From Streptomyces globosus (lineage in GTDB: Bacteria > Actinomycetota > Actinomycetes > Streptomycetales > Streptomycetaceae), in the NCBI RefSeq assembly GCF_003325375.1, contig NZ_CP030862.1, forward strand, positions 3,041,501 through 3,105,500: 64,000 bases of DNA, in the 5' to 3' direction. Shown here one piece after another: positions 18,913 through 27,558 of this stretch. Under the pieces are notes generated by a model, which saw only the letters and a list, made by a program, of their open reading frames with translations, was not told the origin of the DNA and did not search any database. Position 1 is the first letter of the stretch. Every line of letters starts with the position of its first letter. The position numbers and the translations under genes were made by a program.

Positions 18913-19202
18913 CACCTTGTTGCTCCCAAGTCCTGCACGTTCGATGCGCACCGCACCCTATCCGAGTCGGGACGCGGCCCGGGATGCCGAGACGGCCCAT
19001 GCGATGACACGTGTCCGACAGGTCGATCGGCGGAGCGGGCGCCGTGCGACGCCGGGGAGTCCGGCAGCTGCCGCCCCTGCGTCACCCTGCGTTGGGATGC
19101 CTGCCATACACGGCCCCTAACTTCCTCGACGCCAGCCCGCTCACCGCTCCCCAGCCACCGGCCCGACCGGGCCCGGGGCGACCCCCTCTCCGAGGAGTGA
19201 CC

Positions 19203-20363
19203 GTGGAACGTCGTACCTTCCTGCGCGGCGCCGTCGTCGGCACCTCCGCCGCGGCCTTCGGCGGCACGCTCATGCGCGGCGCCGCGTACGCGGCCCCGGC
19301 CCAGCCGGGCGCCGGCCCCTACGGGGCGCTCGGCGCGGCAGACGCCAACGGCATCATGCTGCCCGCCGGTTTCACGAGCCGGGTCATCGCCCGGTCGGGC
19401 CAGACCGTCTCCGGCACCTCCTACACCTGGCACAAAGCCCCTGACGGCGGTGCCTGCTACGCCGACGGCACCGGCTGGATCTACGTCTCCAACTCCGAGA
19501 TCAACCCCTCGGGCGGGGCCAGCGCGGTCCGTTTCAACTCCTCCGGCTCCATCACCTCCGCCTACCGGATCCTCTCCGGCACCCGGCAGAACTGCGCGGG
19601 CGGGAAGACGCCGTGGAACACCTGGCTCTCCTGTGAGGAGGTCAGCCTCGGCTACGTGTACGAGACCGACCCGTGGGGCGTGAACGCGGCCGTCCGGCGC
19701 CCCGCGATGGGCCGGTTCAAGCACGAGGCGGCTGCAGCCGACCCCGTCCGCCAGGCGGTGTACCTGACGGAGGACGAGTCGGACGGCTGCTTCTACCGCT
19801 TCCTCCCCACCACCTGGGGCAACCTCTCCTCCGGCACCCTCCAGGTCCTCAAGGCCGGCTCGGGCACCTCCGGCTCCTTCACCTGGCAGAACGTCCCGGA
19901 CCCGGACGGCTCCCCGACCGCGACCCGCAACCAGGTGTCGGGCGCCAAGCGCTTCAACGGCGGCGAGGGCTGCCACTACGCCAACAACACGGTCTGGTTC
20001 ACCACCAAGGGCGACAACCGGGTCTGGCAGCTCAACCTCTCCTCCAACACCTACGAGCTGGCCTACGACGACTCCCTCGTCGTCGGCGGCGGTGCCCCGC
20101 TGACGGGCGTGGACAACGTCACGGGCTCCTCCTTCGGCGACCTGTACGTCGCCGAGGACGGCGGGAACATGGAGATCTGCGTGATCACCCCCGACGACGT
20201 GGTCGCACCGTTCCTGCGGATCACCGGCCAGTCCTCGTCCGAGATCTGCGGCCCCGCCTTCTCGCCGGCCGGCGACCGCCTGTACTTCTCCAGCCAGCGC
20301 GGCACGAGCGGCAGCTCCTCCGGCGGCATCACCTACGAGGTCACCGGTCCCTTCCGCACCTGA
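19203..20363 (+). CDS. Tat-exported PhoX-like (DUF839) protein
   Basis: A 386-residue secreted protein starting at GTG with an AGGAG RBS. It has a twin-arginine signal (ERRTFLRGAVVGTSAAAF, cleavage near AYAAP). The mature region matches the DUF839/PhoX family: GIMLPAGF, NTWLSCEE, FKHEAAAADP, YLTEDES and the C-terminal CGPAFSPAGDRLYFSSQRG repeat-like blade. Full PhoX enzymes are Ca/Fe-dependent alkaline phosphatases; this shorter member could be a phosphatase or only share the beta-propeller. It is divergent from the kinase gene. Confidence 0.8.
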   Translation: MERRTFLRGAVVGTSAAAFGGTLMRGAAYAAPAQPGAGPYGALGAADANGIMLPAGFTSRVIARSGQTVSGTSYTWHKAPDGGACYADGTGWIYVSNSEINPSGGASAVRFNSSGSITSAYRILSGTRQNCAGGKTPWNTWLSCEEVSLGYVYETDPWGVNAAVRRPAMGRFKHEAAAADPVRQAVYLTEDESDGCFYRFLPTTWGNLSSGTLQVLKAGSGTSGSFTWQNVPDPDGSPTATRNQVSGAKRFNGGEGCHYANNTVWFTTKGDNRVWQLNLSSNTYELAYDDSLVVGGGAPLTGVDNVTGSSFGDLYVAEDGGNMEICVITPDDVVAPFLRITGQSSSEICGPAFSPAGDRLYFSSQRGTSGSSSGGITYEVTGPFRT

Positions 20364-20366
20364 CCG

Positions 20367-20430
20367 CCACCCGGGCCCGCCCGGCCTGCGCCCGCCCGAC
20401 CCCTCGGGCAGGGCCGGGCGGACCCGGTGG
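20367..20430 (+). terminator. hairpin terminator after PhoX-like gene
   Basis: Near-complementary 22-base arms (20367-20388 and 20409-20430, starting CCACCCGGG and ending ACCCGGTGG) begin four bases after the stop codon. Confidence 0.6.
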
Positions 20431-20493
20431 CATGCCGCGCCCGACCCGGGGTAGGCGCTGGCACCCGAGGACGTGCAGGGAAGGGGATGCCTC

Positions 20494-20808
20494 ATGGCCG
20501 GTACGGACATGGCCCGGTTCGTCGGGTTCAAGGTCGATGCCTCCGACGGCCACATCGGCAAGATCGACAGGCACAGCGAGTACGTGGGCCGGCAGTTCAT
20601 CGTGGTGGACACCGGGCCGTGGATCTTCGGCCGGCACGTGGTGGTGCCCGCCTCCCTCGTCGCCCGCGTCGACGAGGAGAACGAAACGGTCCACCTGTCG
20701 GCCTCCCGGGACCAGGTCAAGCACTCACCCGAGTTCGAGAGCGGCCGGTACGAGGACGACGTGGCCCTGCTCCAGGTCATCGAGCGCTACTACGACGGCC
20801 ACACCTGA
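20494..20808 (+). CDS. PRC-barrel domain protein
   Basis: A 104-residue soluble protein. The central part looks like a PRC-barrel (FVGFKVDASDGHIGKID, FIVVDTGPWIFGRHVVVPASLV), a small beta-barrel often binding RNA or proteins. The C-terminus is acidic and aromatic (ERYYDGH). ATG 20494 follows a GGGAAGGGG RBS. It stands alone between a terminator and the convergent oxidoreductase gene. Specific role unknown. Confidence 0.7.
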   Translation: MAGTDMARFVGFKVDASDGHIGKIDRHSEYVGRQFIVVDTGPWIFGRHVVVPASLVARVDEENETVHLSASRDQVKHSPEFESGRYEDDVALLQVIERYYDGHT

Positions 20809-20845
20809 GAGGCGGAGCCGCCGGCCGTGCTGCCGGCCTCCGGCT

Positions 20846-21547
20846 TCACCCCCGTGCCGACCGCTGCCGTGCCCGCCGCAGGTACCGGTCCAGGGCGTCC
20901 GGGTCGTCGAGGACGTCCTGGTCGCCCTTGCCCACGGGCCGCCCGTCGACCTCCAGGGCCGGTGTGGCCTTGATCCACGAGGTGCTCACGGCACGGTCCG
21001 CCGCCTCCACGAAGTCCCGGTGCGTGCCCGTGCGCACTGCCTCGTCGAAGCCTGCGTCGCGCAGCCCGTCCACGGACGAGGCCAGCGAGAGCAGTGTGCC
21101 GCCGGTGAATCCGCCGCGCCTCTTCGCCGCCGCCTGCCCGCGGTGCAGCACCTCGTGCAGCTCGGCGAACTTCCCCCTGTCCAGGGAGGCCCGCAGTGCG
21201 TTGACCGCCCGCTTGGACCCGTTCCCGAGGAACGATCCCAGGACGTAGTGCACCTGGACGTCGCCCTCGGCAGCCATCCTGCGCAGCCGCGGCCCGCTCC
21301 CCTCCGTCTGGAACTCGGCGCATCCCGGGCAGCTCGGGTCCTCGTAGACCCGGACGGTCACCGGCGCCCCCGGGTCCCCGACGACCACCGTGTGCCCTTC
21401 CGTGCCGAGCGCCGCGGCCACCGGCCCGGTGTACCCCTCGTCCGCCCGGCTGCCCCACCGCGCGGGCAGGCACCCCGCGGCGGCAGGCACGATGACGGCC
21501 GCTCCCACACCGGCGAGCACCGAACGTCTGCTGAGCTGCACGAACAT
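20846..21547 (-). CDS. DsbA-like thiol-disulfide oxidoreductase lipoprotein
   Basis: A 233-residue exported protein. SRRSVLAG followed by a hydrophobic stretch and PAAAGC suggests a Tat-routed lipoprotein with the lipidated Cys near residue 26. The mature part is a thioredoxin-fold DsbA/DSBA_oxidored domain (VTVRVYEDPSCPGC, active-site CPGC). The later TPALEVDG corresponds to the cis-Pro loop. Likely oxidises or isomerises disulfides of secreted proteins. The ATG is preceded very closely by GGGGAGGA, so the real start could differ slightly. Confidence 0.8.
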   Translation of the reverse strand: MFVQLSRRSVLAGVGAAVIVPAAAGCLPARWGSRADEGYTGPVAAALGTEGHTVVVGDPGAPVTVRVYEDPSCPGCAEFQTEGSGPRLRRMAAEGDVQVHYVLGSFLGNGSKRAVNALRASLDRGKFAELHEVLHRGQAAAKRRGGFTGGTLLSLASSVDGLRDAGFDEAVRTGTHRDFVEAADRAVSTSWIKATPALEVDGRPVGKGDQDVLDDPDALDRYLRRARQRSARG

Positions 21548-21699
21548 TCCTCCCCTGGTCCAAAGGGGGAAGCGTACGCAGCCCCCTCCGACCTGCCTCG
21601 CCCGGGGTCCGGCAGACATGCTCCGCGCGGCGGAAACCGGCGGAAATCCGACGGGGCGCGGCGGGCGCCTGCACAGCCGCGCGGCACCTGGGACCCCGG

Positions 21700-23256
21700 T
21701 CAGAGCCGGGCCGGTGTCGGGGCGGCGGTGCGGCCGACGGGTGTCGCGAACCACGCCGCCCAGCCGGCGAGCTCCTCGGCGTCCGCCGCGGAGCGGCCCG
21801 CCCAGGCGATGTGGCCGTCGGGGCGTATGAGGAACAGTCCCCGGCCGTAGGCCGCGTAGGCGCTGATGCGGGCCGCCCGCAGGTGCGGCAGCGAGGGCAC
21901 CTCCTCGGGCAGGTCGGTGTCGACGGCGAGCAGGGTGAAGTGCGGGCCCCGGAAGAGGTCGAAGAGCCGGATGCCGTCGCGCCGCCCGTCGGGTGCACGG
22001 TCGCCGGCGACGAGGGCGCCCTCCGGCAGCCCGGTCCGGGTCTCCCGGCTGAGCGGCGACTCCCGCAGGTGTATGCCGAGCTGCCGTGTGGCTGCCCCGC
22101 GGCGGTCCTGGCCGCGGTGGATCCGGGTCGACAGGCCGAGCATTTCGGCGGCCTGCGGCCGACGCTCCTGCTCGTACGTGTCGAGCAGGGCCTCGGGGGC
22201 GCCGTCGTGCAGGACCGCGGCCAGCTTCCAGCCCAGGTTGTAGGCGTCCTGCACGCTGGTGTTCAGCCCCTGCCCGCCTGCGGGTGAGTGGATGTGGGCG
22301 GCGTCCCCGGCGAGGAAGACCCGGCCCTCGCGGAAGCGGTCGGCCAGCGCGGCGTTGACCGTGAAGTCGGAGGCCCAGCGGACCTCGCGGACGTCCTCGG
22401 CCCTTATGTGCGTGAGGCCGGCTATCAGGGCGCGGACCTCGTCCTCCGCGGGCTCGGCGCGGGTCCCGTGGTACTGGCCCACGAACTGGAAGAGCCCGGT
22501 GCGGGGGAGGGGGCACAGGGCCGCGTACCCCCTGCTGCCGTCCTCGGCGGGCGCGAACAGGTGCCAGTGGTCGCGGTCCAACGAGTCGATCGCGACGTCG
22601 GCGACGACCAGCGGGACGGGGTCGACGCGCTCCCCGGTCATCCCGATCCCCGTGAGCCGGCGGACCGTGGACCGGCCTCCGTCGGCGCCGACCGCGTACC
22701 GGGCGCGCACGGTCCGAGTCGCCCCGTCGGCCACCGCCAGCTCCGCCGTCACCCCCTCACCGTCCTGTGCCATGCCGGTCAGCGCTGTCCCGAAGGACAC
22801 CTTGCCGCCCAGCTCGTGCAACCGGGCCAGCAGCACTTCCTGGGTCGCCCACTGCGGAACCAGCCACGGCTCCGCGTACGGCTCCTGCTCGGTGGCCGCG
22901 ACCTCCTCGAACATGCGGTGCTCGCCCAGCCGCACCCCCTCCTTCCACGCCATGCCGACGGGCGCCGGCCCGCCCCGGTCGAGGACCGCCCCGAGGACGC
23001 CGAGGTCTTCGAACACCTCCAGCGTGCGCGGCTGGATCCCCTTCCCCCGCGAGCCCGGGAACAAGCCTGCCGAGCGCTCGACGACCAGCGGCCGCACCCC
23101 GCGGCGCGCCAGGTCGCAGGCCAGCGCGAGTCCGGTCGGCCCGGCCCCGACGACCAGCACCCCGCTCCCTGCCGGTTCCCTCCCCGGCCGCCCACGGCGC
23201 TGCTCCGTCCCGGTCTCGGCACCGCTGCCCGCGGCCGCCACCCCGTACGCATCCAT
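21700..23256 (-). CDS. FAD-dependent aromatic monooxygenase (PHBH class A)
   Basis: A 518-residue flavoprotein hydroxylase. FAD Rossmann motif VVGAGPTGLA (G37-G42), DG-type motif VGADGGRSTVRR, and second FAD motif FLAGDAAH with Asp318. The C-terminal 120 residues look like the thioredoxin-like tail seen in phenol- and rifampicin-type monooxygenases. It probably hydroxylates an aromatic substrate or drug with NAD(P)H. Divergent from a TetR gene across a promoter with two TetR-type operators, suggesting substrate-induced expression. Substrate not predictable. Confidence 0.85.
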   Translation of the reverse strand: MDAYGVAAAGSGAETGTEQRRGRPGREPAGSGVLVVGAGPTGLALACDLARRGVRPLVVERSAGLFPGSRGKGIQPRTLEVFEDLGVLGAVLDRGGPAPVGMAWKEGVRLGEHRMFEEVAATEQEPYAEPWLVPQWATQEVLLARLHELGGKVSFGTALTGMAQDGEGVTAELAVADGATRTVRARYAVGADGGRSTVRRLTGIGMTGERVDPVPLVVADVAIDSLDRDHWHLFAPAEDGSRGYAALCPLPRTGLFQFVGQYHGTRAEPAEDEVRALIAGLTHIRAEDVREVRWASDFTVNAALADRFREGRVFLAGDAAHIHSPAGGQGLNTSVQDAYNLGWKLAAVLHDGAPEALLDTYEQERRPQAAEMLGLSTRIHRGQDRRGAATRQLGIHLRESPLSRETRTGLPEGALVAGDRAPDGRRDGIRLFDLFRGPHFTLLAVDTDLPEEVPSLPHLRAARISAYAAYGRGLFLIRPDGHIAWAGRSAADAEELAGWAAWFATPVGRTAAPTPARL

Positions 23257-23319
23257 CTCCCTGCCCCCGTTTCCCTTCGTTCCGGCGTGAGCATCCGAGC
23301 GCACCCTGCAGCGTTTTTC

Positions 23320-23371
23320 CTTAACGCCGTTAAGGAGCGCACATCGCAAGTGTGTCCTTAACGTTGTTAAG
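23320..23371. promoter_or_regulatory. two TetR-type operators in a divergent promoter
   Basis: CCTTAACGCCGTTAAGG (23320-23336) and CTTAACGTTGTTAAG (23357-23371) share CTTAAC/GTTAAG half-sites around a 3-base centre. Their centres are 36 bp apart, between the monooxygenase and tetR starts. Almost certainly sites for the adjacent repressor controlling both genes. Confidence 0.75.
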
Positions 23372-23410
23372 CTGTCAACCCCGGAAGCAGCAGCCCGAAG
23401 AGAGGCAGCG

Positions 23411-24130
23411 ATGACCCCCAAGCCCGACCGCACACCCCCGCGCGTCCCGCCCCTGAGCCGTGCGACGGTCGCCGAAGCGGCGCTGCGCCTGCTGAACGAG
23501 ACGGGCCTGGAGAAGCTCACCCTCCGCGCCATCGCCGCCGAGCTGGACGTCAAGGCCCCGGCGCTCTACTGGCACTTCAAGAACAAGCAGGAACTCATCG
23601 ACGAGATGGCGACGGAGATGGTCCGCCGTATGACGGCCGACGACGCCGGCCGCAAGCCGGAGCCCGCCGCAGACCGGGCCGGCCCGGAGGGTGGCGGCGG
23701 CCCCGGCTGCGCCTGGCGCGAGCGGCTCCTCGCCGCGAACCGCGCGCTCCGCCGCGCGCTGCTCTCCTACCGCGACGGCGCCCGCGTCTTCAGCGGATCG
23801 CGCTTCACCGGGACCGACCACGCCGAACACGTCGACGCCCAGCTCAGGGTCCTGGTCGAAGCGGGCTTCGAGCTGCCCCAGGCCGTCCGCACGCTGACGA
23901 CCGCCTTCCTGTACACGCTCGGCTTCGTCACCGAGGAGCAGGGCGTCCACCCGGTGCCGGGGGAGCGCCGCGAGGGCTTCGACGTCGCCGAGCGCAGTGC
24001 GCGACTGGCCGCCCACCCCCTGGCCGCTGCCGCCGGCCCCCACCTGTTCGAGGACTACGACGCCCACTTCGAGGAGGGGCTCGGCCTCATCCTCGACGGC
24101 GCAGCCGCACGGTACGGGATCGCGATCTGA
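23411..24130 (+). CDS. TetR-family repressor (TetR_C type)
   Basis: A 239-residue regulator. The N-terminal HTH reads LTLRAIAAELDVKAPALYWHFKNKQEL, close to the tetracycline-repressor subclass. The C-terminal ligand domain is TetR_C-like (LLSYRDGARVF, FLYTLGFVTEE). It is divergent from the FAD monooxygenase and most likely represses both genes until an inducer, perhaps the monooxygenase substrate, binds. Start ATG 23411 is preceded by AGAGG. Confidence 0.85.
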   Translation: MTPKPDRTPPRVPPLSRATVAEAALRLLNETGLEKLTLRAIAAELDVKAPALYWHFKNKQELIDEMATEMVRRMTADDAGRKPEPAADRAGPEGGGGPGCAWRERLLAANRALRRALLSYRDGARVFSGSRFTGTDHAEHVDAQLRVLVEAGFELPQAVRTLTTAFLYTLGFVTEEQGVHPVPGERREGFDVAERSARLAAHPLAAAAGPHLFEDYDAHFEEGLGLILDGAAARYGIAI

Positions 24131-24310
24131 AGTGGCTGTCCGCGGACCACCACGTGGTGATCATCGAGGCCGCGGACGAGGTGCTGCCGGGCGACGCCTG
24201 CGGGCAGCGGCTGCTCTTCACCACCCTGTTGCGGGAGGGACGGCGATGGTCCTCCAGGCAGCCCCAAGGCGGAGAACGCAGCAGACTCGTCGTGACCATG
24301 TCGCGCGACG

Positions 24311-24345
24311 CCGCATCCGTTCCGTCCCTGAAGGAACGGCTGCGG
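24311..24345. terminator. hairpin terminator between convergent genes
   Basis: CCGCA + CCGTTCC pairs with GGAACGG + TGCGG around a 9-base loop with one internal mismatch. It lies in the 303-bp space between tetR and the SpoIIE-type gene. The rest of that space has an open frame (24154-24378) without RBS or recognisable family, and a CACCACGTGGTG palindrome at 24148-24159. I do not call a gene there. Confidence 0.6.
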
Positions 24346-24433
24346 TCTCACCTTCCGGAGGCGCACCACCCGGGGTGACCCGTCCGGGGCTTTCGAGCGT
24401 TCGCGGCCATCGCCTCACGGAGCCCCCGCCGCC

Positions 24434-27214
24434 CTATGCACCCGCGTGCCCCGCAGGGCCGGGGACGTCGGCGGCGTCGCCGGAGGCCGCCGCTCCCGCC
24501 GTGTCCACGGCGGACGCGGCCGCCGCAAGGTCCCCGTCGCCCTCCCCGAGGTCCGGGATCTGCTGCTCCGACCAGATGACCTTCCCCTCGGGCGTGTACC
24601 GGGCCCCCCACCGCCGGCTCAGCTGGGCGACGAGGAACAGCCCGCGGCCTCCCTCGTCCGTCGTCGTCGCGTAGTGCAGGCGCGGGGAGCTGCTGCTGCC
24701 GTCGAAGACCTCGCAGGTCAGCACCCGATCCCGCAGGAGGCGTACGCGGACCGGCTCGGCGCCGTGCCGGATCGCGTTCGTGATCAGCTCGCTGAGCACC
24801 AGCTCCGTGCCGAACACCAGCTCCTCCAGGCCCCACTCCTCCAGCTTCGCGGTCGCGGCGGCGCGAAGCTGCCCCACCGCGCTCGGCTCGAACGGCACGT
24901 CCCATTCGGCGATCCGGTCGGCCGACAGGGCCGACGTACGGGCGACGAGCAGGGCGACATCGTCGCGGGCCCGCACCGGCAGCAGCTCGGCGAGGACCGC
25001 CCGCACGGTGTCCTCCGGGCTCGGGCCGGCACGCGAGAGGGCGGCGCGCAGCAGGTCGAGCCCTTCGTCGATGTCCCGGGTGCGGTCCTCGATCAGCCCG
25101 TCCGTGTACAGGACCAGTCGGCTCCCCTCGGCCAGGTCCAGTTCGGCCGACTCGAACGGGAACCCGCCCAGGCCCAGCGGCGCGCCGGCCGGCAGCTCCG
25201 GCGCCTCCACCGTGCCGTCGGCGTGTACCACGAGAGGCGGGACGTGCCCCGCGCGCGCCACCGTGCAGCGCCGCGCCACCGCGTCGTAGACGGCGTACAG
25301 GCAGGTGGCGCCGAGGAGGCCGCCTTCGGCGCCTCCGCCCTCGCCGTTCTGGTCGGTGTACTGCACGAGGTCGTCGAGGCGGGCGAGCAGCTCGTCGGGC
25401 GGCAGGTCCAAGGAGGAGAAGTTCAGGACGGCGGTGCGGAGCCGGCCCATGGCGGCCGCGGCGTGCAGGCCGTGCCCGACGACGTCGCCGACGACGAGCG
25501 CGACCCGCCCGGCAGGCAGCGGGATCACGTCGAACCAGTCGCCGCCCACCCCCGACTGCGCGGGCAGGTAGTAATGGGCCACTTCCACGGCGCTCTGCTC
25601 CGGCAGGTCCCGGGGCAGCAGGCTGTGCTGGAGAGTGATCGCCACGGCGTGCTCGCGGGTGTAGCGGCGGGCGTTGTCGATGCTGACGCCGGCCCGGGCC
25701 ACCAGCTCCTCCGCCAGCGACAGGTCCTCCTCGTCGAACGGCTCCGGCTTCTCGGAGCGCCAGAAGTTGACCACGCCGAGGACCACCCCGCGGGCCTTGA
25801 GGGGCGCCGTGATCAGCGAGTGGATGCCGTAGTCGATGACGGCCTGGGCCCGCGGCGGGTCCTGCGCGTACCAGCCGGGTGCCTTCTTCAGGTTGGCGAT
25901 GACCTCGGCCCTGCCGCTGCTCAGGCCCCGTGCCTGCGGCGTGGACGGCAGAAAGTCGATCACCCGGCCGCGCGGGTAGAGCGGGATGTCCTCGCGGATG
26001 CCGCTGACGCCGGTGCGGCGCAGGTCGCCCGGTGCGGCGGTGGGCTCGTCGCCCCGCAGGACCGGTTCCGCCAGGTCGACGGTCGCGAAGTCGGCGAACC
26101 GCGGCACGGCCACGTCGGCGAGCTCCTGGGCAGTGCGCTCGACGTCCAGGGTGGTGCCGACGCCGACACCGGCGTCGTACAGCAGCCGCAGCCGCCTGCG
26201 GGCCGCCTCGGCGCGCGTACTGAGCACCCGCATCTCCGTGGAGTCCCGGATGGTGACGGCCATGCCCTCGGGGCGGCCGCGGGGGCGGGTGGGGCGCTGG
26301 TTGATGACGAGCAGCCGCTCCCCGGCCTCCAGCACCTCGTCGGTCGCCTCGCGGCCCGAAAGCACCAGGCCGGCGAGGTTCCCGTCGAGTTCGGCGAGCT
26401 CGCTGATGTGCCGGCCCTCGGCGTCGGGCGGCAGGCCGAGGAGTCGTTTCGCCTCGTCGTTCGCGAGGAGCAGGCGGCCGTCGCGGTCCGTGATCAGGAC
26501 GCCTTCGCGCACCGCGTGCAGCACCGCGTCGTGGTGTTCGTACATGCGGGTCATCTCGAGCGGGCCGAGGCCGCGGGTCTGCCGGCGCAGGCGGTTGCTG
26601 ATCAGGCCGGCGCCCGCGGTGCCCAGTGCCAGGCCGGCCGCGCTGGCGCCGAGGATCACGGGGAGCTGGCGGTCGACGAGGCCGCTGACGTTCTCGACGG
26701 TCATGCCCGCCGACACCAGGGCCTCCACGGGGCCGCTGTTGCCCTCGGCGAAGACGGGCACGACCGCCTGGATCTCCTTGCCGAGAGGGCCGTCGACGCT
26801 CTCCACGTGCACCTGCCCGGCGAGCGACGGCTCGATCGTGCCGACGAACCGCTTGCCGATGCGGTCGGGGAGCGGGTGGGTGTAGCGGATCCCCTGGGTG
26901 TCCATCACGACGATGAAGTCGACGCCCGCCGCCTTGCGGGTCTCCTCCGTGAGCGGTTGCAGGATCGCGGACGGGTCCGGGGACTCCAGGGCCTCGCGCA
27001 GCCCGAGGGAGTGCGCAAAGGTTTCGGCGACGGACACCGACCGGTTCCGGGCCTCGCGCTCGACATCGCTGCGGGACTGCAGCACCAGCGCCAGCACGGC
27101 CCCGGCGGCGAGCAGCACCACGATCGCCACCTGGAGGACGAATACCTGTGTGGCGACGCTCCGCGGGCGCTTCCCGCTCAGTGACCGCACCGATGTCCCC
27201 GGCACGGGTTGCAA
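24434..27214 (-). CDS. sensor PAS-GAF-SpoIIE phosphatase-HATPase regulator
   Basis: A 926-residue membrane-bound multidomain regulator. Order: TM about 24-46, extracytoplasmic sensor domain of the DcuS/CitA-like kind (46-185), TM about 188-210, PAS (about 225-330), GAF (about 345-515), PP2C/SpoIIE phosphatase (about 540-755, metal-site GDWFDV around D559 and VGDVVGHG), C-terminal HATPase_c anti-sigma-type kinase (about 775-890, LVLSELITNAIRHG and GRGLFLV). Such fusions control anti-anti-sigma factors in streptomycetes. No anti-anti-sigma gene is adjacent, but an RsbW-like kinase and SigB-type sigma factor lie 2-6 kb away. The predicted start is TTG 27214; GTG 27205 is an alternative. Confidence 0.85.
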   Translation of the reverse strand: MQPVPGTSVRSLSGKRPRSVATQVFVLQVAIVVLLAAGAVLALVLQSRSDVEREARNRSVSVAETFAHSLGLREALESPDPSAILQPLTEETRKAAGVDFIVVMDTQGIRYTHPLPDRIGKRFVGTIEPSLAGQVHVESVDGPLGKEIQAVVPVFAEGNSGPVEALVSAGMTVENVSGLVDRQLPVILGASAAGLALGTAGAGLISNRLRRQTRGLGPLEMTRMYEHHDAVLHAVREGVLITDRDGRLLLANDEAKRLLGLPPDAEGRHISELAELDGNLAGLVLSGREATDEVLEAGERLLVINQRPTRPRGRPEGMAVTIRDSTEMRVLSTRAEAARRRLRLLYDAGVGVGTTLDVERTAQELADVAVPRFADFATVDLAEPVLRGDEPTAAPGDLRRTGVSGIREDIPLYPRGRVIDFLPSTPQARGLSSGRAEVIANLKKAPGWYAQDPPRAQAVIDYGIHSLITAPLKARGVVLGVVNFWRSEKPEPFDEEDLSLAEELVARAGVSIDNARRYTREHAVAITLQHSLLPRDLPEQSAVEVAHYYLPAQSGVGGDWFDVIPLPAGRVALVVGDVVGHGLHAAAAMGRLRTAVLNFSSLDLPPDELLARLDDLVQYTDQNGEGGGAEGGLLGATCLYAVYDAVARRCTVARAGHVPPLVVHADGTVEAPELPAGAPLGLGGFPFESAELDLAEGSRLVLYTDGLIEDRTRDIDEGLDLLRAALSRAGPSPEDTVRAVLAELLPVRARDDVALLVARTSALSADRIAEWDVPFEPSAVGQLRAAATAKLEEWGLEELVFGTELVLSELITNAIRHGAEPVRVRLLRDRVLTCEVFDGSSSSPRLHYATTTDEGGRGLFLVAQLSRRWGARYTPEGKVIWSEQQIPDLGEGDGDLAAAASAVDTAGAAASGDAADVPGPAGHAGA

Positions 27215-27472
27215 GGCTGGGTCACGAGACCATTTGTAGCACTGTCGCCGGGTGAGGGCCGGGAGCGGCGGACGGGCACGTCGGGCGGCGCCGTGTCATC
27301 GGCGGGCGCCGGAGCCGCGGCGCGGAGCTGCTCCCCGCCCCGCGCCCTCCTGAAACCGGCCTCCGCCCGGGCCCGTTGCGGTGGCTCCTGCTCCGCACTG
27401 CCGCGCCTCCCACGCGGGCGGGGCCGGGTGGGCGCCTCGCTCGCCGCCGGGCCTGGATGCCCTCCCCGAAAT

Positions 27473-27532
27473 ATCTTGACGTCGAGATTGATGTGCGGCA
27501 GGCTACCGCGAAGTATCTCGACATCGAGATAC
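27473..27532. promoter_or_regulatory. paired operator-like palindromes before the MFS gene
   Basis: ATCTTGACGTCGAGAT (27473-27488, one mismatched pair) and the perfect 20-bp palindrome GTATCTCGACATCGAGATAC (27513-27532) share ATCTyGA/TCGAGAT half-sites, centres 42 bp apart. They resemble MarR-type operators in streptomycetes, but no regulator gene is adjacent. The rest of the 344-bp divergent spacer (27215-27558) shows nothing else recognisable. Confidence 0.6.
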
Positions 27533-27558
27533 TTTTCGCGGGGGAGCGGAGGCCTGGC

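Noticed and set aside
24154..24378. A small gene between tetR and the SpoIIE-type gene
   Set aside because: No RBS, no recognisable family, and a strong terminator hairpin lies inside the frame.
27376..27558. N-terminal extension of the MFS protein
   Set aside because: It would translate the operator palindromes; the ATG at 27559 has the good RBS.
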